DNA from: Chitinophaga lutea
Lineage (GTDB): Bacteria > Bacteroidota > Bacteroidia > Chitinophagales > Chitinophagaceae
Assembly: GCF_003813775.1 (NCBI RefSeq)
Contig: NZ_RPDH01000002.1
Span: forward strand, 1,488,001-1,552,000
Direction of reading: 5' to 3'
DNA: 64,000 nt
The notes below the pieces were generated by a model that did no database searches, was not told the DNA's origin, and was given only the letters and a program-made list of their open reading frames with translations. The position numbers were made by a program, and so were the translations under genes. Position 1 is the first letter of the stretch. The number at the start of each line of letters is the position of its first letter. Positions 1-10,071 of the stretch are shown piece by piece.

Positions 1-7
1 TAATATT

Positions 8-1714
8 TTACCATCCGCTATTCTGCGTGATCTTGCCTTCGCTTTTCAACACTTCCACCTCGGGAATCGGGTATAGATACATGCGCTCGGTAAAAACGCG
101 GTCTTCCGCCCTGATCACCTGGTAACTGAAAGAGTTGTCCGCGTTGCGGGTGATCTTCATCGCCATCACCGGCATGTTTTCCGTTTGCATGGCTATTTTC
201 CAGCGGCGCACGTCGAAGAAGCGATGTTCCTCGAAGGCGAGCTCCACCCGGCGTTCGTTGCGGATGCGCTGGCGCATTTCGTCTTTCGACAGGCCGGGCG
301 GCAACGGCGGCATCTGGATGCCGGTGCGGGCGCGCACCATGTCTACCGCCTTTTTGGCCGTGAGCGTAAAGCCGCCCGTCGCTTCGGGGCCGTAGGCTTC
401 GTTCATGGCCTCGGCGTAATTGAGCAGCACTTCGGCATACCGGAACAGGATCCAGGTGTGCATGCTGGTCTGGTTCTGCGCCAGGTTCAGCCCTTCGTCG
501 ATGAACTTGCGGAGATAATACCCGGTGGTGGTGGCTTTGGGTTTGCCCAGGCCATCCAAGCCGCCCGTCCATATTTCCAGCGGCCGGTTTTTGAAGGTAA
601 CGGCATTGGTGAGTATCGACAGGCCCAGCCTGGGATCGCGGCCTGCGTATGGATTGGCGGGATTGTAGCCCGAGCCGGGCTCGCCGATGGCCATGCCGGT
701 GGCTTTCATTTCATAGGCGTCTACGAGGTTCTGGGAAGGGCTGGTGCTGCCTCTCCCACCCTGGTCGTACCCGACGGGATAATTGTAAATCTCGAAATCG
801 TTCCTCGACCAGCCGTGCTGCGCGAAGATCACTTCCGCATTGCCGTCTGCGCCGTTGCCGAGCCTGAACAGATCTTTATAGCTGGTATGCAGCGAATAGC
901 GGTTGAGCGCAATCACGTCATGCGCCGCCTGCGCGGCCCTGCGCCATTTGGCCACGTCGTTGGAAGGGTTGTGCAGCGGGCTGGCGGCATAGAGCAGCAG
1001 GCGGGCCTTCAAAGCCAGCGCCGCGCCACGGTTCACGCGGCCGCGCCATTTCTCGGCTTCGTAATTCACCCAGGTTTCTTTCAGCAGCGGCAGCACGGCG
1101 TCGCACTCACCCGCGATATACTCCACGCTCTCATCGAAACTCTTACGCGTCATGGCTTTCAGTTCACCGAGGTCGGCGGTGGCTTTTTCCATCACCGGCA
1201 CGCCGCCGTAGCGCTTCACCAGTTCGAAGTGATAAAACGCGCGGAGGAACCGCACTTCGGCCCGCAGCCATTCGATGTCGCGCACGTTGTACTCGTACTT
1301 GCTTTTGTTGGCAGGGTCGAGCGTATCGCGGAAAATGATGTTTTTGTAATCGGTGGAGTTCTGCAGGAACAGGTTCGCCCTGCGGATGCCCTGGTAGAAA
1401 TAGGCCCAGCAGTCTTCCGGGTTGGAAGCAGCGTTCCAGGTGCCCATGTTGTACCGGTGGATGGAGGAGTTCACGTCTGCATGATCGGCCTCATCGCTGG
1501 CGGAGGCGAGCATGGCATTGTCGATGCGGTGGAAACCGAAACGGTTGAACAGAAACGTGTACACCCCGTAGCCGGCCTTGCTCATGCGCTCGTAGTTGAC
1601 GAACACCTCGTCTTCGCTGTAATTGACGGGAATCTCCCGGTCGAGGTACCCCTTCTTACAGGCGGCCGCGGAAAGCAGCAGCGCACATCCTAGTATGAAT
1701 TGAGACAGTTTCAT
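8..1714 (-). CDS. SusD/RagB-type nutrient-binding lipoprotein (pair B)
   Basis: This 568-residue protein is an outer-membrane SusD-family lipoprotein, which caps a SusC channel and binds the incoming glycan or peptide. The N-terminus has a lipoprotein signal with lipobox LSAAAC ending at Cys19, followed by KKGYLDREIP, a typical SusD beginning. The C-terminal third has the family signature FRYAEVLLNYAEAMNE, then the arginine-rich RNERRVELAFEEHRFFDVRRWK and the final YLYPIPEVEV..NPGW-like ending (here QNSGW). It follows the SusC gene of pair B by 24 bases and is the last gene of the four-gene minus-strand operon inside the window. Substrate cannot be read from sequence. Confidence 0.95.
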   Translation of the reverse strand: MKLSQFILGCALLLSAAACKKGYLDREIPVNYSEDEVFVNYERMSKAGYGVYTFLFNRFGFHRIDNAMLASASDEADHADVNSSIHRYNMGTWNAASNPEDCWAYFYQGIRRANLFLQNSTDYKNIIFRDTLDPANKSKYEYNVRDIEWLRAEVRFLRAFYHFELVKRYGGVPVMEKATADLGELKAMTRKSFDESVEYIAGECDAVLPLLKETWVNYEAEKWRGRVNRGAALALKARLLLYAASPLHNPSNDVAKWRRAAQAAHDVIALNRYSLHTSYKDLFRLGNGADGNAEVIFAQHGWSRNDFEIYNYPVGYDQGGRGSTSPSQNLVDAYEMKATGMAIGEPGSGYNPANPYAGRDPRLGLSILTNAVTFKNRPLEIWTGGLDGLGKPKATTTGYYLRKFIDEGLNLAQNQTSMHTWILFRYAEVLLNYAEAMNEAYGPEATGGFTLTAKKAVDMVRARTGIQMPPLPPGLSKDEMRQRIRNERRVELAFEEHRFFDVRRWKIAMQTENMPVMAMKITRNADNSFSYQVIRAEDRVFTERMYLYPIPEVEVLKSEGKITQNSGW

Positions 1715-1738
1715 TGTTGATCGTTTATGTGTACGCGG

Positions 1739-4531
1739 CTAGAAGTTTACACTCAGCCCGGTGGAATATGTTTTGATGACAGGATAGCCGATGCTCAGCG
1801 TTTCGGGATCCACTTTCACGTCGAGGTCGTCCCAGCTCAGCAGGTTCAGCCCGCTGACGTACAGCCGCAATCCCTTCATGCGCGCTTTCCCGAGCATTTT
1901 GTCCGGGAAGGTGTAGCCCAGCTCCACGTTCCGCAGCCGCAGGAACGATCCGGAACGGAACCAGAAATCGGACGTGCGGTAGTTGTTGGGATTGGGCTGC
2001 GTGGTGAGCCGGGGAAAGGTGGCCGAGGCATGCGTTTCAGGCGTCCAGCGGCCTTCGGCGGCCCAGGTGGAAATATTGGCGTTGTTCACGAAAGGCTGGA
2101 ACATGTACCCTTCGAGGTACACGGTCCTGTTGGCCATACCCTGGAAAAACAGCTCGAGGTTAACCCCCCTGTACGAAGCGCCGGCGTTGAACGAAAAGTT
2201 GATCTCGGGGTAACTGTGCCGGCCGATGGCCACTTCGTCGTTGACGTCGATGATGCCGTCGTTGTTCTGGTCTTTATACTTCAGGTCGCCGGGGCGCACG
2301 TTGGAAAAGGTCTGCACCGGGCTGGAAGCGATGTCGCTTTCGTTCCGGAAGAAGCCGATGGCCTCTAGCCCGAAGTACTGCCCTACCGGCCGGTTTTTCC
2401 GGGAACTGTAGGCTTCCTTGCGGGGCACGTCGTAGTTCTCGAGGATCCTGTTGCGGGCGAACGCAAACTGCGCGCCGGCAAACCAGTTCACGCTCCCGGT
2501 TTTGTCTTTGTACGTGGCCGAAACCTCGGTACCGTAACTCAGCACCTTGCCGCGGTTCTCGAACGCCACGGAGGGAATGCCGGCCAATGCGGGCATTACG
2601 TTGCCCATGTTCACGAGGATGTCGTAACGGTTTTCGCGGTACACGTCCAGGCTCACGCTGAGTCTGTTACGGAGGAAAGCCGCATCCGCGCCCACGTTGT
2701 AGATCATGCCTTTTTCCCAGGTGATGTTCGGGTTGGCCATGGCCAGCTGCACCAGGGCTTCGCTGAATGAATTGCCGGTGCCGAAGTAATAACCCTGGCT
2801 CGACTGCGTGCCCCAGTACTGGTTGTATCCGAAGCGGGCGGCGCCCCTGTCGTTTCCTGTCAGTCCCGCCGAGGCCCGCAGCTTCAGATAATTGACAGCC
2901 CGGCTGTTGGCCAGGAAGTTTTCTTTATGCAGCAACCATCCGGCCGACAAAGCGGGGAAAAAACCATACCGCCTGCCGGGCGCATAGTTTTCCGTGCCGC
3001 TGTAAGAGAAGGCCAGTTCCGCAAAATATTTTTCGTTGTAATCGTACATCAGCCGGCCCATCAGGTTCTCCATGGCGAAGGGCGACTGGTTGCCCACCAC
3101 CGTGTATCTGTCGCGCTGGAACATCACCATGGCGCCGAGGCCATGGGCGTTGAAACGGCGTTTGTAATTGAAGCCGCCGTTGAAGATGATGCGGTTGTTT
3201 TCGTAGTTGTTCCCGCTGGACACGGTGAGGTCCGTATCGAGGCCTCGCTGCACGAACACCACTTCCGGCTGGCCGTTGGCGCCGGTGCGGCGTACGGGCT
3301 CGTAATAGGCGTAATTCCTTGTTTTATCGTAGCGGCTGTTGAATTCATTGTCGAAGAGCAGTGCGCCGAATATTTCGAGGCCGCTGGTGAGGAAGTCGAG
3401 GCGCTGGGTGCCGCGCACGAACGACTGGATATTGCGGTCGTGGCGGCTCTGGTAACCTTTCTCCAGCAGGTACCCTACCGGGTTGTACGGGAAGTTGGCC
3501 GTGCCGGTGATCTTGCCGTCCGGCGTGCGCACCGGGTACAGGTTCGGCGCGTAGGTGGCCATGTACCGCCAGTGGTCTTCCGTGCCGATGGGCGGGAACT
3601 TGCGATCCTGCATGTTACCGCCCAGCCCTACCTGTACGGTCAGGCTTCGGGTGACGTTGATGTCTACATTCGCGCGGAAGTTGATGCGCCGGAAACTGAT
3701 GTTGGCGTTGTGCTCCCCGTCCGTATGTGCGTACAGGCCCTGGTTGTTCATAAAACCCAGCATCAGGAAATACTTCGCCGTTTCGCCGCCGCCGTCGAAG
3801 GTGAGGGAATAATCCTGCATGGGAGAATTTTTCCGCAGCACTTCATCATACCAGTTCACATCCGGGTATAAATACGGGTCCGCGCCGGTGCGGTACCCTT
3901 CCAGGTCCTGGCCGGTGTACAGGGGCTGCTGCCCGTCGTTGCGCAGCGCTTCGTTGTACAGCCGGGCGTAGTCGTACGAGCGGGCGAACTTCGGCAACAA
4001 CGTCGGCGCCTGCACGCCATACCGCGCGTTGAAAGAAATATTGATCCTGTCGCTGGCGCGGCCGCGTTTAGTGGTCACCATCAGGGCGCCGTTCGCTCCT
4101 TTCGCCCCGAACAATGCCAGCGCCGCCGCGTCTTTCAGCACGGTCACGCTTTCGATCTCATCCGGGGAGATATAACTGAGGCTGTTGATCTGGATACCGT
4201 CTACCAGCACCAGGAAGCCGTTGTTGAGGGTGGTATGGCGGCCACGGATAAAAATATCCGGGTCGTCGAAGCCCGGCGCCCCGCCGTTGTTCATGATGGC
4301 CACGCCGGGCAGCCGGCCGATGAGGGCGTTGGATAAACTGGCGGTATTGGTTTTGCGCAGTTCCGCCCCGCCGACGCTGGCCACCGACGACGCCACCTGG
4401 TTGTACGGCTGCGAACCGTAAGCCACCCGCACCGTGGAGTCGCTCTGCGCCGCCGCCGGCCGTGGCGCCGCGCATAACAGCAGGAAAAGCGCGCCGGCGG
4501 GTTGAAGATGTTTATATGAAAAAAGTTTCAT
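1739..4531 (-). CDS. SusC-type TonB-dependent receptor lacking the usual N-terminal domain (pair B)
   Basis: SusC/RagA-family outer-membrane channel of about 930 residues. I place the start at 4531, where a normal signal peptide begins (MKLFSYKHLQPAGALFLLL, cleaved after PAAAQ); an in-frame upstream extension to 4615 overlaps the preceding SusD gene and looks non-coding. The plug domain comes almost directly after the signal peptide: SNALIGRLPGVAIMN, FIRGR, LVDGIQIN, IESVTVLKDAAALALFGAKGANG. The carboxypeptidase-regulatory-like domain that begins most SusC proteins is missing, so the protein is about 100 residues short compared with its operon neighbour. The barrel ends in the usual aromatic LSVNF. 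The partner SusD is directly downstream and pair A directly upstream. Confidence 0.93.
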   Translation of the reverse strand: MKLFSYKHLQPAGALFLLLCAAPRPAAAQSDSTVRVAYGSQPYNQVASSVASVGGAELRKTNTASLSNALIGRLPGVAIMNNGGAPGFDDPDIFIRGRHTTLNNGFLVLVDGIQINSLSYISPDEIESVTVLKDAAALALFGAKGANGALMVTTKRGRASDRINISFNARYGVQAPTLLPKFARSYDYARLYNEALRNDGQQPLYTGQDLEGYRTGADPYLYPDVNWYDEVLRKNSPMQDYSLTFDGGGETAKYFLMLGFMNNQGLYAHTDGEHNANISFRRINFRANVDINVTRSLTVQVGLGGNMQDRKFPPIGTEDHWRYMATYAPNLYPVRTPDGKITGTANFPYNPVGYLLEKGYQSRHDRNIQSFVRGTQRLDFLTSGLEIFGALLFDNEFNSRYDKTRNYAYYEPVRRTGANGQPEVVFVQRGLDTDLTVSSGNNYENNRIIFNGGFNYKRRFNAHGLGAMVMFQRDRYTVVGNQSPFAMENLMGRLMYDYNEKYFAELAFSYSGTENYAPGRRYGFFPALSAGWLLHKENFLANSRAVNYLKLRASAGLTGNDRGAARFGYNQYWGTQSSQGYYFGTGNSFSEALVQLAMANPNITWEKGMIYNVGADAAFLRNRLSVSLDVYRENRYDILVNMGNVMPALAGIPSVAFENRGKVLSYGTEVSATYKDKTGSVNWFAGAQFAFARNRILENYDVPRKEAYSSRKNRPVGQYFGLEAIGFFRNESDIASSPVQTFSNVRPGDLKYKDQNNDGIIDVNDEVAIGRHSYPEINFSFNAGASYRGVNLELFFQGMANRTVYLEGYMFQPFVNNANISTWAAEGRWTPETHASATFPRLTTQPNPNNYRTSDFWFRSGSFLRLRNVELGYTFPDKMLGKARMKGLRLYVSGLNLLSWDDLDVKVDPETLSIGYPVIKTYSTGLSVNF

Positions 4532-4571
4532 GATTGTGGTTGTTGAAGAAAACAATAATGCTTTTGTTTGT

Positions 4572-6365
4572 TTACCAGCCCGGGTTCTGTACGATGTAGC
4601 CCAGCTCCACCTCACTTACGCGGAATGGATACAGGTACATCTTGTCGCTCCAGGCGCGGTCTTCAAATTTTTCCAGTTTGTAAGTGGGCGCCGCGCCGCC
4701 ATACAGTTTGAGGCTGTACATGCCGCCTTTCATCACACCTTCCTGGCCGGCGATCTTCCAGCGGCGCACGTCGAAATAACGGTGCTGTTCGAACGCCAGT
4801 TCCACCGCCCTTTCGCGGCGTATCTTCTCCCGCATCTCCGCCTGGCTGGTGTAAGCCACCGGCGGCATGTTCACGCGGGCGCGGATCTCGTTCACCGCCG
4901 CCGTGATCTCGGAAGAGGGACCGTTGCTCTCGTTCAGCGCTTCGGCATAGTTGAGGTAAAACTCCGCCAGCCGGAAGGTGATCCAGCGCGGGGCCGGGCT
5001 GGAGCCGTTGGACACGCCTTTTACGAACTTGCGCAGGAAACCCACGCCGTTGTAGAGGTTCAGCTGGCGGGCCGACTGCTCGTAGAAATGATACCGGGTG
5101 CCCGTGCCGCGCGCCCACTCCGTGCCCGACTGGAACACGGAAGCCTGGAAACGCGGTTCCAGCTCGCCCAGTTTCTGTACGTATTGCGCATAAGGGTATG
5201 CCGTGCCCGGTGTTTCGTTCCAGGTCTGTTCGGTACCGTCCGCCTTCTGGTAAAACTTCGCGAAGTTGAAGGTGACGCCGATGTTCACCGGGTCGGTGCC
5301 CGTGTACACCACGGTGCCCGGCGTCATGAAACGCACGAAATAGTTGGTGCTGTTGAGGCCCATCAGGCCCGCGTCGAGGATGATCTCGCTCACGTTCGGG
5401 TTGATGAAAATTTCTTCGTAGCGGTCTACCGCGTTGTTTTTGCCCATGTACAGCGCGCAGCCGCTGCTTTCGGTGCGGGCCCAGTCGAGCACCGCCTTGC
5501 TGGCGTCCGCCGCGCGTTTCCAGCGCTCTACCTTATACCCGTCCGCATACCCCACCATGGCCCTGAGCGCGGGGTTGCCCACGGGCACATAGGTATCGTT
5601 CGAGTTAAAGAGCGGGCTGGCGGCGTAGAGGAGCGTTCTGGCCTTCAGCGCCAGGGCGGCGCCTTTGGTGATGCGGCCGCGGAAGCGGCTGTCGTAATTA
5701 TTGGGCAGGTCCTTCGCCGCATCGTCGCAGCTCTTCACGATGAACTCCACCGTTTCTTCAAAGGTGCTGCGGGGGATGGTCACGTTGGGAATGTCTGCCG
5801 CGCCGGACACGCTCAGCACTTTGTCCGCGATGGCCACGCCGCCCAGGCGCTGCATCAGGTCGAAGTGCATGAGGGCGCGGAGGAAAACGGCTTCCGCTTT
5901 CATGGCCGCTTTTTCCGTGTCGGTGAAAGGCGAGCGGTCGATGTTTTCGATAAAAATGTTCGCGTTGCGGATGCCTTTGTAACAGAATTCGCTGCGGAAC
6001 TCGAACCAGTAAATGTCCGTAGGCCCCCAGTTGCCTTTGTTGAAGGCTTCGGCGCCGGTGTAGTTGGCATAGGCGTCCGCCTCGTCGCAGGCCGCCGCCA
6101 GGATCGTGTAGGTGGCGCCGTAGTGATAGTAGCCGTTGAAGCCCGCGTCCCAGAAGTACGGGAATTCAAAAATCGAACAGGTGCTGTACACGTTCCATAG
6201 AAACTGCTCGGCCTTGTCTTTCGACTCGAATACCTCCTTGATGGTCACCTCGCTGCTCACCGGCTTTTCGAGGTATTTCCGGCAGGCGCCGAACAGCATG
6301 ATCAGCACCAGCAGGCTGCCCGTAAGTAATACATTCCTTCGCATATCAGATAAGTTCAGCATCAT
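4572..6365 (-). CDS. SusD/RagB-type nutrient-binding lipoprotein (pair A)
   Basis: SusD-family lipoprotein of up to 597 residues. Its first ATG overlaps the stop codon of the SusC gene (TAATG at 6367-6363), so the two are probably translationally coupled. A second possible start at 6344 (MRRNVLLTGSLLVLIMLFGAC) gives a tidier lipoprotein signal; the choice is open. Lipobox LFGAC, then RKYLEKP. The middle contains the conserved KGAALALKARTLLYAASPLFN and the C-terminal region FRLAEFYLNYAEALNE and RRERAVELAFEQHRYFDVRRWK, ending in IVQNPGW. It should sit on the SusC channel of pair A at the cell surface. No substrate can be named. Confidence 0.95.
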   Translation of the reverse strand: MMLNLSDMRRNVLLTGSLLVLIMLFGACRKYLEKPVSSEVTIKEVFESKDKAEQFLWNVYSTCSIFEFPYFWDAGFNGYYHYGATYTILAAACDEADAYANYTGAEAFNKGNWGPTDIYWFEFRSEFCYKGIRNANIFIENIDRSPFTDTEKAAMKAEAVFLRALMHFDLMQRLGGVAIADKVLSVSGAADIPNVTIPRSTFEETVEFIVKSCDDAAKDLPNNYDSRFRGRITKGAALALKARTLLYAASPLFNSNDTYVPVGNPALRAMVGYADGYKVERWKRAADASKAVLDWARTESSGCALYMGKNNAVDRYEEIFINPNVSEIILDAGLMGLNSTNYFVRFMTPGTVVYTGTDPVNIGVTFNFAKFYQKADGTEQTWNETPGTAYPYAQYVQKLGELEPRFQASVFQSGTEWARGTGTRYHFYEQSARQLNLYNGVGFLRKFVKGVSNGSSPAPRWITFRLAEFYLNYAEALNESNGPSSEITAAVNEIRARVNMPPVAYTSQAEMREKIRRERAVELAFEQHRYFDVRRWKIAGQEGVMKGGMYSLKLYGGAAPTYKLEKFEDRAWSDKMYLYPFRVSEVELGYIVQNPGW

Positions 6366-9300
6366 TAAAATTGAAAGTTTACACCGCCGTTGTAGACCCG
6401 CATGGACGGGTATACCCTGCCCCAGAGCTCGCGCGCGTCGGGGTCTTTGGCATATTTCATCGACGTCCAGGTAATGAGGTTGTTGCCGCTCAGGTACACC
6501 CGCATCGATTGCAGGCCAATCCTGCGCAGGGCGCCGGAGCTGAAGCGGTAGCCGATCTCCGCGTTCTTGAGGCGGATGTACGACGCGTCCTGCACCCAGA
6601 AGCTGGAAGGCTGGTAGTTGTGCTGGCGGTCGGGCGACAGCTCCACGCGCGGGAAGGTGATCTTTTCACCGGCGGCATAACGCTCCGGCGTCCAGCGCTC
6701 GAGGTGCCATTGCTGGGCGGAGCCCCAGCTGGCGGTGAAAGGATAGGCGGCGGAAGAAGAGAAACTCACCGATACATTCTCCGTTCCCTGGAACAGCACG
6801 GAAAAGTCGAACCCTTTGCACGAAGCCCCGGCGGAGATGCTGTAGGCGATTTCAGGCCAGTCGGAGAAACCTACCGGCCCCATGTCGTTGGAGTTGATAC
6901 GGCCATCACCGTTGAGGTCTTTGTATTTCATATCACCCGGTTTCAGGCCGGTTCCCTCCCATTCCGATTTCGGGCGTTTGGGATCGTCGATCTCGGCCTG
7001 TGTATTGTAAAACCCTTCGAAGGTCAGGCCGAAGTACTGGCCCATGCGGCGGCCCGTGCGCTGCATCCATTCGTGCGCCTTGGTGGGCTCGTCCTGGAAA
7101 ATGATTTTGTTGCGGGCGAAGGAATACGAGCCTTTCGCCCAGTAGGTCAGGGCGCCGGCGCGGTCGTTCCAGCCCAGCTCCACTTCATAGCCGCGGTTTT
7201 CCACCTTGCCGATGTTGGCCGGCGGCAGGGGCACCGCCACCAGCTCCGGCACCGTGCTCAGTACCCAGAGGATGTTGTCGCGCTTTTCCTGGAAATAGTC
7301 GCCGGTAAAAGAAAGCCGGTCGCGCAGCAGTTTGATCTCCGCGCCGATGTTCATCTTCCGCGCCCGTTCCCAGGTTACATCGGGGTTACCCAGTTTGCCT
7401 TCGCGGTACATGTTGAAGCGCGACATATTCGTGCCCGCCTCGCCGAACACCACGGCCTGGTATCCGCCGTTGTTGAGCGCGTAGGGCCCGTTGAGGTAGA
7501 GATAACGGTCGCCGCCGATCTTATCGTTGCCCACTTCGCCGTAAGAGCCGCGTATCTTCAGGAAAGTCAATACATCATTTTTGGGCAGGAACGCTTCTTC
7601 CGTCACCACCCAGCCCAGCGACACCGCCGGGAAAAAGCCGAAGCGGCTGTTTTCCGGGAAGTTCTCCGAACCGTTGTAGCCCATGTTGAACTCGGCGAGG
7701 TAGCGGTTTTTGTAATCGTACGTCACGCGCGACACCAGGCCCAGGTACGTCGTCGGCAAGCCGAACTGCATCGACGGGTAATGCCCCCGCTGGAAGTTGC
7801 CCAGCACGAGGCCCGTTACCGTATGCCTGCCGAAGGTGCGTTTGTAATCGATCGCCGCTTCGGTGTAGAGCTTGCGCCATTTGTTGGACTCCGCCACACC
7901 TTCGCTGAGGTTGTAATACGGCCCGCCGTCGGTGCTGCGGTACATGGTGTATTTGGCGGGATCCACCGGGTCGCGGGTGATGGTGTAAGCCGGGAAGTAC
8001 TTGCGGCGTACGGCGTTCTTGAGGTAGTAGCTGTCGTACGAGCCCATCGCCCTGACGGACAGCCCCGGTGTGATGCGGTGCAGGTCGTAGCTGATGGCGA
8101 GATTGGTGTTGAGCGTGCTGGAATAGTCTTCCGTGATGAACGCGCCGCCCGTGCTGGTGGGGCCGGCCTGTCCCCATGGGTTGAAGTTCGGCACGCCGGC
8201 CGGCAGGCCGTTGATCTTTTCGATGTATTTGCCGTCCACAAATCCCGGGCTGGTCATGGGCGGCTGGGTGGCCGCCTTGTCGAACGCACCCCAGGCGCCG
8301 CCGTTGGGAATGGTGTTATTGGTGATCTGGTTGCCCAGTTTCACCGCGATGTTCAGTTCCTTCACCGGATTAAAATCGAAGTTCATCCGGATGTTGTATT
8401 TGTCGTACGTGTGTTTGTAGGGAAAGCCGAAATCCTGTTCCGGCTGGTGGTAACCACCGCTCTGGTTAAAATACCCCAGCGAGGTGAAGTAGCGCAGCTT
8501 CTCCGTGCCGCCGGATATATTGGCGTTGTAGGATTGCTGGAAAGAGAACGGTTTCACCAGTTCCCTGATCCAGTTTTTGCTGGGATGGAAGACCGGGTCT
8601 TCGCCTGTTCTGTAAAGCCGGATATCTTCGTCCGTAAAGCTGGGCGCGAGGCCCATGTTGCGCTGCGCTTCGTTGCGGAGCAGCGCGTAATCGTACGAGG
8701 TGAGCAGTTCCGGCAGCACCGTGGGCTGAATGGCCGCCAGGTTACTGGTGACGTTGATCTGCGGTTTCCCCACTTTACCCTGGCGGGTGGTAATGAGGAT
8801 CACGCCGTTGGCGCCGCGCACGCCGAATACCGCGGTAGCGGAGGCATCTTTGAGGATGTTGATGGTTTCGATTTCGTTGGGGTCGAGGTTGTTGTAGGTT
8901 TCGCGTTCCACTCCGTCGATCATGATGAGGGGCCCCCTGCCGCTGGCGTTGAGGGTGGCCATGCCGCGGATGAGAATGGTCGCTTTGTCGCTCCCGAACT
9001 CCCCTGAGTTCTGCACCGCCGTGATGCCCGAAGCGAGGCCCACCAGCGCGTTGCTGATGCCCGCCACCGGGGCTTTAACGAGGTCTTTTCCTGTTACCGA
9101 TGCAATGGCGCCCGTGGTGGTCACCTTCTTCTGTACCCCGTAGCCTACCACCACTACTTCCCCCAGCTGGCTGTCCGTAGCTGAAAGGGTTTCGTTGATG
9201 ACGGCCCTGCCGCCGACGGGCACTTCCCTGACCCGGTAGCCCACGAAAGTAAAAATCAGGATATCCGTTCCGGCCGCGTTCAGTGAAAATTCACCGTTCG

Positions 9301-9466
9301 CGTTGGTGACGGTGCCGGTGCTGGTATTTTTGATTTTCACACTCACGCCCGGTAAAGGCTGGTTTCCGTCGGTGACCCTGCCTTTGACGGCGATCGTCTG
9401 GGACATTGCATGTTCGAAAAACAGGAGGGAGAATACCCATGTAAAAATGAGTATAATGTTTTTCAT
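6365..9466 (-). CDS. SusC-type TonB-dependent receptor (pair A)
   Basis: SusC/RagA-family receptor of 1033 residues. After a signal peptide (cleavage near HAMSQ) comes a carboxypeptidase-regulatory-like domain at about 27-110 (KGRVTDGNQPLPGVSVKIK), then the conserved EVVVVGYGVQKKVTTTGAI, the plug (NALVGLASGITAVQNSG, LIRGMATLNASGRGPLIMID, ETINILKDASATAVFGVRGA) and a long beta-barrel ending in GGVNFQF. No STN domain, so it is unlikely to signal to a FecR. First gene of the operon A-SusC, A-SusD, B-SusC, B-SusD; a promoter candidate lies about 290 bases upstream. Confidence 0.95.
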   Translation of the reverse strand: MKNIILIFTWVFSLLFFEHAMSQTIAVKGRVTDGNQPLPGVSVKIKNTSTGTVTNANGEFSLNAAGTDILIFTFVGYRVREVPVGGRAVINETLSATDSQLGEVVVVGYGVQKKVTTTGAIASVTGKDLVKAPVAGISNALVGLASGITAVQNSGEFGSDKATILIRGMATLNASGRGPLIMIDGVERETYNNLDPNEIETINILKDASATAVFGVRGANGVILITTRQGKVGKPQINVTSNLAAIQPTVLPELLTSYDYALLRNEAQRNMGLAPSFTDEDIRLYRTGEDPVFHPSKNWIRELVKPFSFQQSYNANISGGTEKLRYFTSLGYFNQSGGYHQPEQDFGFPYKHTYDKYNIRMNFDFNPVKELNIAVKLGNQITNNTIPNGGAWGAFDKAATQPPMTSPGFVDGKYIEKINGLPAGVPNFNPWGQAGPTSTGGAFITEDYSSTLNTNLAISYDLHRITPGLSVRAMGSYDSYYLKNAVRRKYFPAYTITRDPVDPAKYTMYRSTDGGPYYNLSEGVAESNKWRKLYTEAAIDYKRTFGRHTVTGLVLGNFQRGHYPSMQFGLPTTYLGLVSRVTYDYKNRYLAEFNMGYNGSENFPENSRFGFFPAVSLGWVVTEEAFLPKNDVLTFLKIRGSYGEVGNDKIGGDRYLYLNGPYALNNGGYQAVVFGEAGTNMSRFNMYREGKLGNPDVTWERARKMNIGAEIKLLRDRLSFTGDYFQEKRDNILWVLSTVPELVAVPLPPANIGKVENRGYEVELGWNDRAGALTYWAKGSYSFARNKIIFQDEPTKAHEWMQRTGRRMGQYFGLTFEGFYNTQAEIDDPKRPKSEWEGTGLKPGDMKYKDLNGDGRINSNDMGPVGFSDWPEIAYSISAGASCKGFDFSVLFQGTENVSVSFSSSAAYPFTASWGSAQQWHLERWTPERYAAGEKITFPRVELSPDRQHNYQPSSFWVQDASYIRLKNAEIGYRFSSGALRRIGLQSMRVYLSGNNLITWTSMKYAKDPDARELWGRVYPSMRVYNGGVNFQF

Positions 9467-9753
9467 ATACTTCTACGTTTAGCGTTTGGAATTATTTTGA
9501 TTGATATTGGTGTGCGCTGAAAAGCCGCAGGGATCTAATGTATCATAACGTTGTTTTTTTGATGCGGAATAATGATATCAAATGAAACTCCGGCAGAAGC
9601 CGCATCGCCCGTTGGAAACAGGCCGCGCGATCATCCGTTGTTACAGGCGTCGGGAGGCTATTAAGTCATACATTACCGTGGAAAAAAAGTCAGCGAAATC
9701 AGTACTCAAAAGTCAGAAAAACCGGAGTGTCCGTTTCGTTCCAATCAACAGTT

Positions 9754-9784
9754 CAAACCTACTTTCATACGCGAGAATATCAAA
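9754..9784 (-). promoter_or_regulatory. Bacteroidota-type promoter for the double SusC/SusD operon
   Basis: Read on the minus strand this is TTTG (9784-9781), 19 bases, then TAGGTTTG (9761-9754), an exact match to TTTG-N19/21-TAnnTTTG. Transcription would start near 9749 and give a leader of about 280 bases before the SusC start at 9466. The rest of the 9467-10071 gap shows no convincing gene; a 91-codon plus-strand reading frame at 9582-9857 overlaps this promoter and lacks family features. Confidence 0.6.
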
Positions 9785-10071
9785 TAGCGGATTCCACGAA
9801 AAAGATGGATTATCTTACGCCGGGCGAATATGCCCCGATCGTTTAGCAAAATTTTAGCAAGGGCCTTATTGATTCATAATTAATCCATTATGATTAGGCG
9901 GGAATTGACACATGATGTTGTGATGGATGGTAAACCGTCGGCAAACGCACGCCCCGCCGCGATGTTAATTCTTTGCGCCGCTGCGGTGAAAAACGAACAA
10001 ATAAGTATGCCTCCTTGTTGGTTTTAGGCGATTATCACAGTGAACATTCATCACATTAAAAAATCCATCAC

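Noticed and set aside
185..1693. 502-codon plus-strand frame opposite SusD pair B
   Set aside because: Shadow of a well-supported SusD gene; composition is biased and no family is visible.
4532..4615. Upstream extension of the SusC of pair B
   Set aside because: It overlaps the end of the preceding SusD gene and puts 28 residues before a perfect signal peptide.
6371..9007. 878-codon plus-strand open frame opposite SusC pair A
   Set aside because: It mirrors the SusC codons, has no signal or domain, and the minus-strand product is a full, recognisable receptor. GC-rich genes produce such long antisense frames.
9582..9857. 91-codon plus-strand frame in the gap before the hydrolase
   Set aside because: It overlaps an exact promoter on the other strand, is basic and low in features, and has no convincing start signal.
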